Shown one piece after another: positions 35,583-43,511 of a stretch of 64,000 nucleotides of DNA. The position numbers were made by a program, and so were the translations under genes. Under the pieces are notes generated by a model. It was not told the origin of the DNA. It ran no database searches and saw only the letters and a list, made by a program, of their open reading frames with translations. Source of the DNA: Pseudoduganella namucuonensis (lineage in GTDB: Bacteria; Pseudomonadota; Gammaproteobacteria; Burkholderiales; Burkholderiaceae_D); assembly GCF_900116645.1 (NCBI RefSeq), contig NZ_FPBO01000012.1, forward strand, positions 1 to 64,000, written 5' to 3'. How positions within the stretch are numbered: position 1 is the first letter of the stretch; each line of letters starts with the position of its first letter.

Positions 35583-36350
35583 ATGACAACGACTACGAGC
35601 GACAACGGCAACCACAACAACGGCCAGCACGGCCACCAGGCCAAGATCATGGTGGTGGACGACGACGTCCGGCTGCGCGACCTGCTGCGCCGCTACCTCA
35701 CCGAGCAGGGCTTCAACGTGTTCACCGCGGAAAACGCCACCGCCATGAACAAGCTGTGGCTGCGCGAGCGCTACGACCTGCTGGTGCTGGACCTGATGCT
35801 GCCGGGCGAGGACGGCCTGTCGATCTGCCGCCGCCTGCGCGGCGCCGGCGACCAGACCCCCATCATCATGCTGACCGCCAAGGGCGAGGACGTGGACCGC
35901 ATCGTCGGCCTGGAGATGGGCGCCGACGACTACCTGCCCAAGCCCTTCAACCCGCGCGAGCTGGTGGCCCGCATCGGCGCCGTGCTGCGCCGCAAGCAGC
36001 CCGACGAGATCCCGGGCGCGCCGTCCGAAACCCCGCAGACCTTCGAGTTCGGCCAGTTCGTGCTGGACCTGGGCACGCGCACGCTGAAGAAGAGCGGCGA
36101 GACGGTGCCGCTGACCACCGGCGAGTTCTCGGTGCTGAAGGTGTTCGCCCGCCACGCGCGCCAGCCGCTGTCGCGCGAAAAGCTGATGGAACTGGCCCGC
36201 GGCCGCGAATACGAGGTGTTCGACCGCAGCCTGGACGTGCAGATCTCGCGCCTGCGCAAGCTGATCGAGCCCGACCCATCGAGCCCGCTGTACATCCAGA
36301 CCGTGTGGGGCCTGGGCTATGTCTTCATTCCGGAGGGCCAGCCGCGCTGA
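35583..36350 (+). CDS. ompR: OmpR-family response regulator
   Basis: A 255-residue regulator. A short His/Asn-rich N-terminal tail precedes the receiver domain (KIMVVDDDVRLRDLLRRYL; phospho-acceptor Asp in LLVLDLMLPGEDG; TAKGED; PKPF Lys). The C-terminal winged helix (about 155-250) has SREKLMELARGREYEVFDRSLDVQISRLRKLIE and ends TVWGLGYVF. It pairs with the kinase encoded 15 bases downstream. Closest to the OmpR group, which controls outer-membrane proteins and osmotic response; the exact regulon here is unknown. Start at ATG 35583. Confidence 0.92.
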   Translation: MTTTTSDNGNHNNGQHGHQAKIMVVDDDVRLRDLLRRYLTEQGFNVFTAENATAMNKLWLRERYDLLVLDLMLPGEDGLSICRRLRGAGDQTPIIMLTAKGEDVDRIVGLEMGADDYLPKPFNPRELVARIGAVLRRKQPDEIPGAPSETPQTFEFGQFVLDLGTRTLKKSGETVPLTTGEFSVLKVFARHARQPLSREKLMELARGREYEVFDRSLDVQISRLRKLIEPDPSSPLYIQTVWGLGYVFIPEGQPR

Positions 36351-36365
36351 TCCGGCGGCAGCCGC

Positions 36366-37736
36366 ATGAAGTTTCCCCGCCTGGTCCCCCGTTTGTTCTC
36401 GCTGGCCGCGCTCAAGAGCGGCCTGTTCTGGCGCACTTTCCTGCTGCTGGGCGTGCTGACGACGCTGAGCATGTCGGCCTGGGTCGGCATGATCAGCGTG
36501 GTGCAGCGCGAGCCGCAGGTGCAGCAGATCTCCTCGCAGGTGATCTCGGTGGTCACCATCACCCACGCCGCCCTCACCCACTCCGCGCCCGAACTGCGGC
36601 GCGAACTGCTGTTCGAGCTGGTGTCGAACGAGGGCATCCGCATCTTCACGCTGGAGGACGACGACGAGGTCGAGCCGCCGCCGGACAACGCGCTGATGCC
36701 CGACATCGAGGCGCTGGTCAAGGCCAAGCTGGGCAAGGACACGCGCTTCTCCTCCAGCGTGAACGGCATGCCGGGCTTCTGGGTCAGCTTCAAGATCGGC
36801 GAGGACGGCTACTGGCTGATGCTGGAGCGTGAACGCATCCGCGGCCTGACCGGCATCCAGTGGCTGGGCTGGGCCGGCGTGGTGTCGCTGCTGTCGCTGC
36901 TGGGCGCGGCGCTGATCTCCAGCCTGATCAACCGCCCGCTGGCGCGCCTGACGGCCGCCACGCGCCAACTGGCCGAGGGCCGCCGCCCCGAGCCGCTGCC
37001 CGAGAAGGGGCCGGCCGAAATCGCCCAGGCCAACCGCAGCTTCAACCAGATGGTGCGCGACCTGGCGCAGGTGGAATCGGACCGCGCCGTGATCCTGGCC
37101 GGCATCTCGCACGACCTGCGCACGCCGCTGGCGCGCATGGGGCTGGAGGTGGAGATGGCCAACCTGTCGAACGAGGCGCGCGAGGGCATCCAGTCCGACA
37201 TCGGCCAGATGGACGCCATCATCGGCCAGTTCCTCGACTACGCCAAGCCCACCGAGGCCTCCAGCTTCATCAACGTGGACCTGGGCGCGCTGCTGAGCGA
37301 GACCGCGCACGAGGTGTCGCGCCTGCACGACGTGCGCATCACCACCGACATCGCCGAACACGCGCAGGTGCTGGGCAACGCCACCGACCTGAAACGGGTG
37401 CTCAACAACCTGATCGAGAACGCGCGCCGCTACGGCCGGACCGCCGAGACGGACTACACCGAGATCGACATCAAGTGCACCGTCAAGGGCATGCACAGCT
37501 TCAAGCGCGTGGTGGTCGAGGTGCAGGACCACGGCCCGGGGGTGCCGGAGGGGGAGATCGCGCAACTGCTGAAGCCCTTCACCCGCCTCGACGCGGCGCG
37601 CGGCCAGGCCAACGGCGCCGGCCTGGGCCTGGCCATCGTCGACCGCGTGCTGCAGCGCCACGGCGCCGAGCTGCAGGTCCGCAACCGCGACGGCGGCGGC
37701 CTGCTGTTCCAGATCACGATGAAGGCGCTGGGCTGA
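36366..37736 (+). CDS. envZ: EnvZ-like sensor histidine kinase
   Basis: A 456-residue membrane kinase. Transmembrane helices at about 20-43 and 163-185 flank a periplasmic domain of about 120 residues. HAMP follows (NRPLARLTAATRQLAEG), then HisKA with GISHDLRTPLARM, and HATPase_c with NLIENARRYG, DHGPGV and GAGLGLAIVDRVLQRHG. Layout and length match EnvZ, and the gene follows the OmpR-like regulator. A long nested palindrome begins two bases after its stop codon. Confidence 0.92.
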   Translation: MKFPRLVPRLFSLAALKSGLFWRTFLLLGVLTTLSMSAWVGMISVVQREPQVQQISSQVISVVTITHAALTHSAPELRRELLFELVSNEGIRIFTLEDDDEVEPPPDNALMPDIEALVKAKLGKDTRFSSSVNGMPGFWVSFKIGEDGYWLMLERERIRGLTGIQWLGWAGVVSLLSLLGAALISSLINRPLARLTAATRQLAEGRRPEPLPEKGPAEIAQANRSFNQMVRDLAQVESDRAVILAGISHDLRTPLARMGLEVEMANLSNEAREGIQSDIGQMDAIIGQFLDYAKPTEASSFINVDLGALLSETAHEVSRLHDVRITTDIAEHAQVLGNATDLKRVLNNLIENARRYGRTAETDYTEIDIKCTVKGMHSFKRVVVEVQDHGPGVPEGEIAQLLKPFTRLDAARGQANGAGLGLAIVDRVLQRHGAELQVRNRDGGGLLFQITMKALG

Positions 37737-37737
37737 G

Positions 37738-37894
37738 AGGCTGAGAGTCTTTCGATCATGCCCGCTCATCACGCCAGAAGGTGCCCGCTCGTCGTTGCAA
37801 ATGCTCGCCATAGCCCGAGCTATGGCTGTGCTTTGCGCCTCGATCGGCCACCTTCTGGCGCGCTGCTCTGGCACGCCCGAAAAACTCTCAGCCT
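37738..37894. repeat. 157-bp nested palindromic element
   Basis: Three pairs of arms are nested: AGGCTGAGAGTCTTTCG (37738-37754) with CGAAAAACTCTCAGCCT (37878-37894), one mismatch; CGCCAGAAGGTG (37772-37783) with CACCTTCTGGCG (37849-37860), perfect; and GCCATAGC-CCGA-GCTATGGC (37807-37826), perfect with a 4-base loop. The whole folds into one long interrupted hairpin. It lies between convergent genes and looks like a dispersed intergenic repeat or structured RNA; small open frames inside it are not protein-like. Confidence 0.8.
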
Positions 37895-37920
37895 CTGACG
37901 CCCGGCCTCGCCGCCCCATG

Positions 37921-37955
37921 AAAAAACGGCCGCGCCGGAATCCCGGTGCGGCCGC
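37921..37955 (-). terminator. Intrinsic terminator of the hexuronate-type MFS gene
   Basis: On the minus strand a strong GC stem (CGGCCGCACCGGG with CCGGCGCGGCCG, loop ATT) is followed by six Ts. It starts about 23 bases behind the stop of the MFS gene at 37978. A textbook rho-independent terminator. Confidence 0.85.
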
Positions 37956-37977
37956 CTCGCTGCCCATCGTCAGTCCA

Positions 37978-39366
37978 TCACAGGTCCGTGATTTCCTTGT
38001 GGCGCGGCACCAGCGTTTTCATCACGCCCCACGCCAGCAGGTAGGCCACGGCGCAGAAGCTGAACATGATCATGTAGCCGGTCTGGATTTGGCCCAGCGC
38101 GCCGTAGTAGTCGAACAGCCAGCCGCCGATCTTGGAGACGGCCACGCCGCCCAGGCCGCCGGCCATGCCGCCGATGCCCACCACCGACGCCACCGACTTC
38201 TGCGGGAACATGTCCGACACGGTGGTGAAGATGTTGGCCGACCAGGCCTGGTGCGCCGAGGCGCCGATACCGATCAGCAGCACCGGCACCCAGAAGCTGA
38301 TGTAGCCCAGCGGCTGCGCCAGCAACACCACCAGCGGGAACAGCGCGATCACCAGCATGGCCTTCATGCGGCCGTCGTAGGCCTGCATGCCCTTGTTCAT
38401 GAAGTAGGCCGGGAACCAGCCGCCGCCGATGCTGCCCACCATGGTCATGCTGTACAACACGGCCAGCGGCACGACGATCGCCTCCTTGCCCATGCCGTAC
38501 TGCGCCGACAGGTATTTCGGCAGCCAGAACAGGAAGAACCACCACACGCCGTCGGTCATGAATTTGCCGAAGGTGAAGGCCCAGGTCTGGCGGTAGGTCA
38601 GCAGCTTGAACCAGGACACCTTGGCGCCGCCGGCCACCGGCGCCGGGGCGGGCGCGCGGCCCTGCTCGTCGGCGCGGATGTAGGCCAGTTCCTCCTTCGA
38701 CAGGCGGCTCTGCTTCTCGGGCGCCTCGTACATCATCTGCCAGGCGGCCATCCAGATGAAGCCGACGGCGCCGATGGCGATGAAGGCCATCTGCCAGCCC
38801 CAGTTGATGGCGATCCAGGGCACCGTCAGCGGCGCCAGGATGGCGCCCACGTTGGCGCCGGAGTTGAAGATGCCGGTCGCGAACGAGCGCTCCTTCTTCG
38901 GGAAGTACTCGGCGGTGGCCTTGATGGCGGCCGGGAAGTTGCCCGCCTCGCCCACCGCCAGCACCGCGCGCGACAGCATGAAGCCGGCGATCGAGACCGG
39001 GATCGCGGCGAAGCCGAAGGCGCCCAGCACAGAGGCGATGCCGGCGCCCATCGGCACCGAGTAGGCGTGCATGATGGCGCCGATCGACCAGATGACGATG
39101 GCCAGGATGTAGGCTTGCTTGGTGCCGATCTTGTCGACCACGCGGCCGGCGAACAGCATCGAGATCGCGTACACGAACTGGAACACGGCGGTGATGTTGG
39201 CGTAGTCGGAGTTGCTCCAGCCGAACTCCTTGGACAAGTCCGGCGCCAGCAGGCTCAGGACCTGGCGGTCGAGGTAATTGACGGTGGTGGCGAAAAACAG
39301 CAGCGCGCAGATGGTCCACCGGTATTTGCCAACGGATTGCTGGCTGACGGGCTCACTCAGGTTCAT
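37978..39366 (-). CDS. exuT: MFS transporter, hexuronate/sugar-acid type (ExuT-like)
   Basis: A 462-residue, 12-helix MFS protein of the anion:cation symporter family. It starts RWTICALLFFATTVNYLDRQVLSLLAPDL, the hallmark of ExuT/GudP-type carriers, and has AVLAVGEAGNFPAAIKATAEYFP in helix 4-5 and a WWFFLFWLPKYL helix. Family members import hexuronates, glucarate or galactonate with protons. A GTTGTAyG-type palindrome lies about 60 bases upstream. No catabolic genes are beside it, so the exact sugar acid is not fixed. Symbol tentative. Confidence 0.85.
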   Translation of the reverse strand: MNLSEPVSQQSVGKYRWTICALLFFATTVNYLDRQVLSLLAPDLSKEFGWSNSDYANITAVFQFVYAISMLFAGRVVDKIGTKQAYILAIVIWSIGAIMHAYSVPMGAGIASVLGAFGFAAIPVSIAGFMLSRAVLAVGEAGNFPAAIKATAEYFPKKERSFATGIFNSGANVGAILAPLTVPWIAINWGWQMAFIAIGAVGFIWMAAWQMMYEAPEKQSRLSKEELAYIRADEQGRAPAPAPVAGGAKVSWFKLLTYRQTWAFTFGKFMTDGVWWFFLFWLPKYLSAQYGMGKEAIVVPLAVLYSMTMVGSIGGGWFPAYFMNKGMQAYDGRMKAMLVIALFPLVVLLAQPLGYISFWVPVLLIGIGASAHQAWSANIFTTVSDMFPQKSVASVVGIGGMAGGLGGVAVSKIGGWLFDYYGALGQIQTGYMIMFSFCAVAYLLAWGVMKTLVPRHKEITDL

Positions 39367-39423
39367 GGGATCACTTTAATGGTTGTTGTTCGATCTCTCT
39401 CGGTCACCGACGAGAGCATCCAA

Positions 39424-39443
39424 GTTGTATGTCATCGTACAAC
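39424..39443. promoter_or_regulatory. Palindromic operator upstream of the ExuT-like gene
   Basis: GTTGTATG, four bases, CGTACAAC: an inverted repeat with one mismatch, 58-77 bases before the ExuT-like start. TTGTATG/CATACAA-type sites are typical of GntR-family regulators of sugar-acid genes. No such regulator is encoded in the window, so it must be in trans. Confidence 0.6.
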
Positions 39444-39590
39444 CTAAAGCAGGCGCAAGCAAGCGAAAATGGTTCAAAAAAACCGGAAAAAATATTTGTA
39501 CCGTGTCGATCTGGCGTTCGCCCGCGCGTCGTGGGAGTATGAGCGCGCAGTTTTGCGTTCAGATTCCCAACCACCGTCAAGGAGATCATC

Positions 39591-40073
39591 ATGAGCAATG
39601 TTGCACCCATCCCGGAAGGCTTCGCCACCATCACCCCGCACATCGTCTGCGAAGGCGCCGCCGAGGCGATCGACTATTACAAAAAGGCCTTCAACGCCGT
39701 GGAAATCCACCGCATGCCCGGCCCGGACGGCAAGCTGATGCACGCGATGATACAAATCGGCGACTCCTTCATCATGATGGCCGACGCCTTCCCCGACTGG
39801 GGCTGCGTGGGGCCCAAGCAGCTGAACGGCAGCCCGGTCTACCTGCACCTGTACGTGAAGGACGTGGACGCCGCCTACAAGCAGGCGGTGGACGCGGGCG
39901 GCACCGCCAAGATGCCGCCGGCCGACATGTTCTGGGGCGACCGCTACGGCCAGTTGACCGATCCCTACGGCCACATCTGGTCCATCGCCACCCACAAGCG
40001 CGACATGACGCCGGAAGAAATGCAGGCCGAGATGGAAAAACAAGGCGGCTGCACCGACGCCCCGAAACAATAA
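39591..40073 (+). CDS. VOC/PhnB-like protein
   Basis: A 160-residue glyoxalase-fold protein with the PhnB-like pattern: TITPHIVCEGAAEAIDYYKKAFNA at the start, MIQIGDSFIMMADAFPDW in the middle and DRYGQLTDPYGHIWSIATHKRDMTPEEM at the end. Proteins of this group are often encoded with ECF sigma factors and YciI proteins, as here: YciI follows after 15 bases. It is probably the first gene of that operon. A likely ribosome binding site (AAGGAG) precedes the ATG. Confidence 0.9.
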   Translation: MSNVAPIPEGFATITPHIVCEGAAEAIDYYKKAFNAVEIHRMPGPDGKLMHAMIQIGDSFIMMADAFPDWGCVGPKQLNGSPVYLHLYVKDVDAAYKQAVDAGGTAKMPPADMFWGDRYGQLTDPYGHIWSIATHKRDMTPEEMQAEMEKQGGCTDAPKQ

Positions 40074-40088
40074 CAGCGAGGAGCCGCC

Positions 40089-40520
40089 ATGCGTTTCATG
40101 ATCATAGTCAAGGCCAGCCCCGAGTCGGAGGCCGGCAAGATGCCCAGCGAGGAACTGCTGACCGCGATGGGCAAGTTCAACGAGGAGCTGGTCAACGCCG
40201 GCGTGCTGCTGGCCGGCGAGGGCCTGCACCCCAGCAGCAAGGGCGTGCGCGTGCACTTCTCGGGCAACAAGCGCACCGTCGTCGACGGGCCGTTCTCCGA
40301 AACCAAGGAGCTGATTGCCGGCTTCTGGCTGGTTCAGGTAAAGTCGCTGGAGGAGGCGATCGAATGGGTCAAGCGCTGCCCCAATCCAATGGAAAGCGAC
40401 TCGGACATCGAGATCCGCCAGGTCTTTGAAATGGACGATTTCGGCGCCGAGTTCACGCCGGAACTGCGCGAGCAGGAAAAACGCGTCATGGAAAAGGCCA
40501 AGGCCCAGCAACAGCACTAA
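40089..40520 (+). CDS. YciI-like (DGPF-domain) protein
   Basis: A 143-residue YciI/DGPF protein. Key blocks: MRFMIIVKASPESEAGKMP, AGEGLHPSSKGVRVHFSG, VVDGPFSETKELIAGFWLVQVKSLEEAIEWV and the end IEIRQVFEMDDF. The DGPF motif (VDGPFSE) names the family. The fold is a dimeric alpha-beta barrel that may bind small molecules or act as an enzyme with His/Asp. It is part of the ECF42-type module with the double-YciI and sigma-factor genes. Confidence 0.93.
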   Translation: MRFMIIVKASPESEAGKMPSEELLTAMGKFNEELVNAGVLLAGEGLHPSSKGVRVHFSGNKRTVVDGPFSETKELIAGFWLVQVKSLEEAIEWVKRCPNPMESDSDIEIRQVFEMDDFGAEFTPELREQEKRVMEKAKAQQQH

Positions 40521-40552
40521 GCGGAAAACAACACCACTCCTGGAGGAATGCG

Positions 40553-41254
40553 ATGCAATTCATGATCTTGCGCAGGTCGGACCGGACCACGGAGGCGGCG
40601 GACTTTCCGCCGCCCGAACTGGCCGCCGCCATGCCGTCGGCGAAGTGGTTGCATCCCAGCGCCAGCGGCGTGCGCATGCGGCGCGCCCCCGCTGGCGAGT
40701 GGACCGTGCGGGCCGCCCCGTTCGCCGACGCCGGCGAGCTGGTGGCCGGCTACACCTTCATCGAGGCCGCCGACCGCGACGCGGCCCTGGCGTGGGCCGC
40801 CAAGGCGTGGCCCACCGCGGACGCCGAGGGCGAGGCGCTGATCGAAGTGCGCGAGGCCGGCTGTCCCGGCGGCTGCGTGGGTTTCGACACGGGCGAGGCG
40901 CCGCAAGGCCCGGCCTGGGCGGTCCTGCTGCGATCGGACCAGGGCAGCGAGGCGGACCTGGAGCCGCCGCCCGCCGTCATCGACACCATGAACCGCGCCA
41001 ACCAGGCCGGCGTGCGCGCCGGCCTGGCGCTGGCGGGCGAGGGCCTGAAGTCGACCGCCAGGGGCGGCCGCGTGAAGTTCAGCGGCGGCAGGCCGTCCAT
41101 CATCGACGGTCCCTTCACCGAGGTGAAGGAACTGATCGCCGGCTACTGGCTGATCCGGGCGGACACCCTGGAGCAGGCCATGGACTGGGTGCGCAACTAT
41201 CCCTACCCGCATCCGGACGAGCTGGAGATCGAACTGCGCACGGTACATCGGTGA
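40553..41254 (+). CDS. Double YciI-like (DGPF) protein
   Basis: A 233-residue protein made of two YciI-like units. The first (1-105) is degenerate: it keeps MQFMILRRSDR and the AGELVAGYTFIEAADRDAALAWA helix but has lost the DGPF motif. The second (about 115-233) is complete with AGEGLKSTARGGRVKFSGG and IIDGPFTEVKELIAGYWLIRADTLEQAMDWV. It appears to be a duplication and fusion of the gene before it. Its stop overlaps the sigma factor's start codon (GTGA at 41251-41254). Confidence 0.88.
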   Translation: MQFMILRRSDRTTEAADFPPPELAAAMPSAKWLHPSASGVRMRRAPAGEWTVRAAPFADAGELVAGYTFIEAADRDAALAWAAKAWPTADAEGEALIEVREAGCPGGCVGFDTGEAPQGPAWAVLLRSDQGSEADLEPPPAVIDTMNRANQAGVRAGLALAGEGLKSTARGGRVKFSGGRPSIIDGPFTEVKELIAGYWLIRADTLEQAMDWVRNYPYPHPDELEIELRTVHR

Positions 41255-42546
41255 CCATGCCCGCGAGCCCCGGCGCGCAGCACATCCACCGCGCCATCGA
41301 AGCCGTATGGCGCATGGAATCGGCCAAGATCATCGCCGTGGCCGCGCGCATGCTGCGCGACGTCGGCACCGCCGAGGAAGTGGCGCAGGACGCGCTGCTG
41401 GCCGCGCTGGAGCGCTGGCCTGAAACAGGCACGCCCGACAACCCCGCCGCCTGGCTGATGACGGTGGCGAAGAACCGCGCACTGGACCATCTCCGGCACC
41501 GCAAGCTGGAACAGGAGCGCGAGGCCGAACTCACCTACGAGATCGAGGGCCTGCTGCAAGACGCCGCGCCGGACCTCGAACGCGCGCTGGACGACAACAT
41601 CGGCGACGACCTGCTGCGCCTGGTCTTCATCTCCTGCCACCCGGTGCTGTCCACCGAGGGCCGCGTCGCGCTGACCTTGCGCCTGCTGGGCGGGCTGACC
41701 ACCGAGGAGATCGCGCGCGCCTTCTTCGTGCCCGAGGCGACGGTGGCGCAGCGCATCGTGCGCGCCAAGCGCACGCTGTCCGAGGCGCGCGTGCCCTTCG
41801 ACGTGCCGCGCGGGGCCGAGCTGGTGGAGCGCCTGTCGTCGGTGCTGCAAGTGATTTACCTGGTCTACAACGAAGGCTATTCCGCCAGCGCCGGGTCGGA
41901 CTGGATGCGGCCCGCGCTGTGCGAAGAGGCGCTGCGGCTGGGCCGCGTGCTGGCCGAACTGGCGCCGGGCGAGCCCGAGGTGCACGGCCTGGTCGCGCTG
42001 ATGGAGATCCAGTCCTCGCGCGCACGGGCGCGCACCGACGCGCAGGGCGCGCCGGTGCTGCTGCTGGAGCAGGACCGCGCGCGCTGGGACCAGCTGCTGA
42101 TACGGCGCGGCCTGGCCGCGCTGGCGCGCGCCGAGCGCGTGGGCCGGGGCCTGGGGCCGTACGCGCTGCAGGCCGCCATCGCCGCCTGCCACGCCCGCGC
42201 GCGCGCCGCCGCCGACACCGACTGGGGCCGCATCGCCGCGCTGTACGACGCGCTGGCGCAACTGGCCCCCTCCCCCGTGGTGGAACTGAACCGCGCGGTG
42301 GCGCTGTCCATGGCCTTCGGTCCGGAGACCGGGCTGGAGGTCGTGGATGGGCTGCTGGAGGAACCGGCGCTGAAGAACTACCACCTGCTGCCCAGCGTGC
42401 GCGGCGACTTCCTGTTCAAGCTGGGACGCAGGGACGAGGCGCGCCTCGAATTCGAGCGGGCCGCGTCGCTGACGCAGAACGCGCGCGAGCGGGAACTGCT
42501 GCTGTCGCGCGCCGCCGCCTGCGCGCCCGGCTTGCCGCGGTATTGA
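41251..42546 (+). CDS. ECF42-type RNA polymerase sigma factor with C-terminal extension
   Basis: A 431-residue sigma factor. Region 2 is RDVGTAEEVAQDALLAALERWP ... NRALDHLRHRKL and region 4 LTLRLLGGLTTEEIARAFFVPEATVAQRIVRAKRTL. A long helical C-terminal domain (about 190-431, with VIYLVYNEGYSASAG) is the mark of the ECF42 group, which has no anti-sigma factor and is encoded with DGPF/YciI genes, exactly as seen here. The C-terminal domain is thought to control activity. Start GTG 41251 (or ATG 41257) overlapping the previous stop. Confidence 0.92.
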   Translation: MTMPASPGAQHIHRAIEAVWRMESAKIIAVAARMLRDVGTAEEVAQDALLAALERWPETGTPDNPAAWLMTVAKNRALDHLRHRKLEQEREAELTYEIEGLLQDAAPDLERALDDNIGDDLLRLVFISCHPVLSTEGRVALTLRLLGGLTTEEIARAFFVPEATVAQRIVRAKRTLSEARVPFDVPRGAELVERLSSVLQVIYLVYNEGYSASAGSDWMRPALCEEALRLGRVLAELAPGEPEVHGLVALMEIQSSRARARTDAQGAPVLLLEQDRARWDQLLIRRGLAALARAERVGRGLGPYALQAAIAACHARARAAADTDWGRIAALYDALAQLAPSPVVELNRAVALSMAFGPETGLEVVDGLLEEPALKNYHLLPSVRGDFLFKLGRRDEARLEFERAASLTQNARERELLLSRAAACAPGLPRY

Positions 42547-42594
42547 AATGCCGGCGCATAGGCGTCATACTCGGCGTTGCAAGCACTATCAACG

Positions 42595-42945
42595 ATGACC
42601 ATGCAACACCTTGACGATCTTTACATCGTGCGCGAGCCGCGCATTTCGCACGCGCAGTGGGCGGCGTTTGTCGCGCAGCGGCCGGATTTCGAAATGCCGG
42701 ACCGGTTCAGCGGCAGCCGGGTCTTCCTGCGCGACGTGGAGCTGGACGCGTCCGGGCTATATATGTGGACCGGCCACAGCTCGGCCCAGCACTTCCCCGT
42801 CTTCTTCGCCGAGGACGGCATCCACTTCACCAGCGGCGACGCCGAGACCGTCTTTTTCGTCCAGGGCATCGCCTTCGAACTGGACGCCTGCGTCATGCAG
42901 AAGGTTAACCTGCTCAACTATGTCGACGACGTGCTTGTGCTTTGA
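42595..42945 (+). CDS. Small protein of unknown function
   Basis: A 116-residue acidic protein without signal peptide (HLDDLYIVREPRISHAQW ... SGSRVFLRDVELDASGLYMWTG ... ELDACVMQKVNLLNYVDDVLVL). ATG chosen at 42595; another ATG lies two codons later. It lies 48 bases after the sigma-factor gene and may be transcribed with it or independently. I do not recognise the family. Confidence 0.65.
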   Translation: MTMQHLDDLYIVREPRISHAQWAAFVAQRPDFEMPDRFSGSRVFLRDVELDASGLYMWTGHSSAQHFPVFFAEDGIHFTSGDAETVFFVQGIAFELDACVMQKVNLLNYVDDVLVL

Positions 42946-42956
42946 GAAGGAATCCC

Positions 42957-42992
42957 ATGCGAACCACACGCCGCGCGCGCCGCCGCCTCTAA
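42957..42992 (+). CDS. Possible 11-residue arginine-rich peptide
   Basis: ATG at 42957 is followed by MRTTRRARRRL and TAA, with AAGGA six bases before the start. Six of eleven residues are arginine. It lies between the 116-residue gene and the convergent GFA gene and overlaps the latter's stop. It may be chance in GC-rich DNA. Confidence 0.2.
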   Translation: MRTTRRARRRL

Positions 42993-43396
42993 ATAAGCGC
43001 GCCTTCGGCGCGGCTGCGCGCGAAGCGCGGCAGGCCGTCCGCCAGCTTGAGCCAGGACAGCTGGTTTTCCGCGTGGGTGTGGTCGAGCGGCGGCAGCGCC
43101 TCCGGGTCGTCCAGGCTGGCGGTGGTGACGTCGATTTCCCCCTGGGCGCGGTGGTCCTCGAAGCTCAGGTGGGTGCCGCAGCGCGGACAGAAGCAGCGCG
43201 TGACGCCGGGACTGGAATGGAAACGCGTGGGCGCGCCCCGCGTGTAGCGGAAGCCCGCGCGCGCCACGGTGAACCACGCCACGCAGGGCGCGCCGGCGAC
43301 GCGGCGGCACATGGTGCAATGGCAGTTGGTCCGATGGGAGACGGCGCCGTCCGCCTCGTAGCGCAGGTCGCCGCAGAAACAGCCTCCGGTGTGCAT
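42989..43396 (-). CDS. GFA / CENP-V family zinc protein
   Basis: A 135-residue protein with the GFA cysteine set: GGCFCGDLRYEA, HCTMCRRVAGAP, and CFCPRCGTHLSF, which bind structural and catalytic zinc in glutathione-dependent formaldehyde-activating enzyme-like proteins. GGAGGC precedes the ATG at 43396; a longer frame to 43498 has no such support. Most members have no proven activity. It is divergent from the YqhD-type dehydrogenase, which reduces aldehydes, so both may deal with reactive carbonyls; this is inference. Confidence 0.9.
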   Translation of the reverse strand: MHTGGCFCGDLRYEADGAVSHRTNCHCTMCRRVAGAPCVAWFTVARAGFRYTRGAPTRFHSSPGVTRCFCPRCGTHLSFEDHRAQGEIDVTTASLDDPEALPPLDHTHAENQLSWLKLADGLPRFARSRAEGALI

Positions 43397-43511
43397 GACG
43401 GCCTCCTTGCCGGTCCTGGGCCGTCCATTGTAGCGCCGCGCGGCGGGCGGCGGCACACGCGAAAACCCGGGCTGAGCGATAATGGCCGCTCCATTCAACC
43501 GGGAGCCCGCC

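Noticed and set aside
37795..37980. Short coding frame inside the nested palindrome
   Set aside because: The sequence is explained by the palindromic arms; the frame has no ribosome binding site and no protein-like composition.
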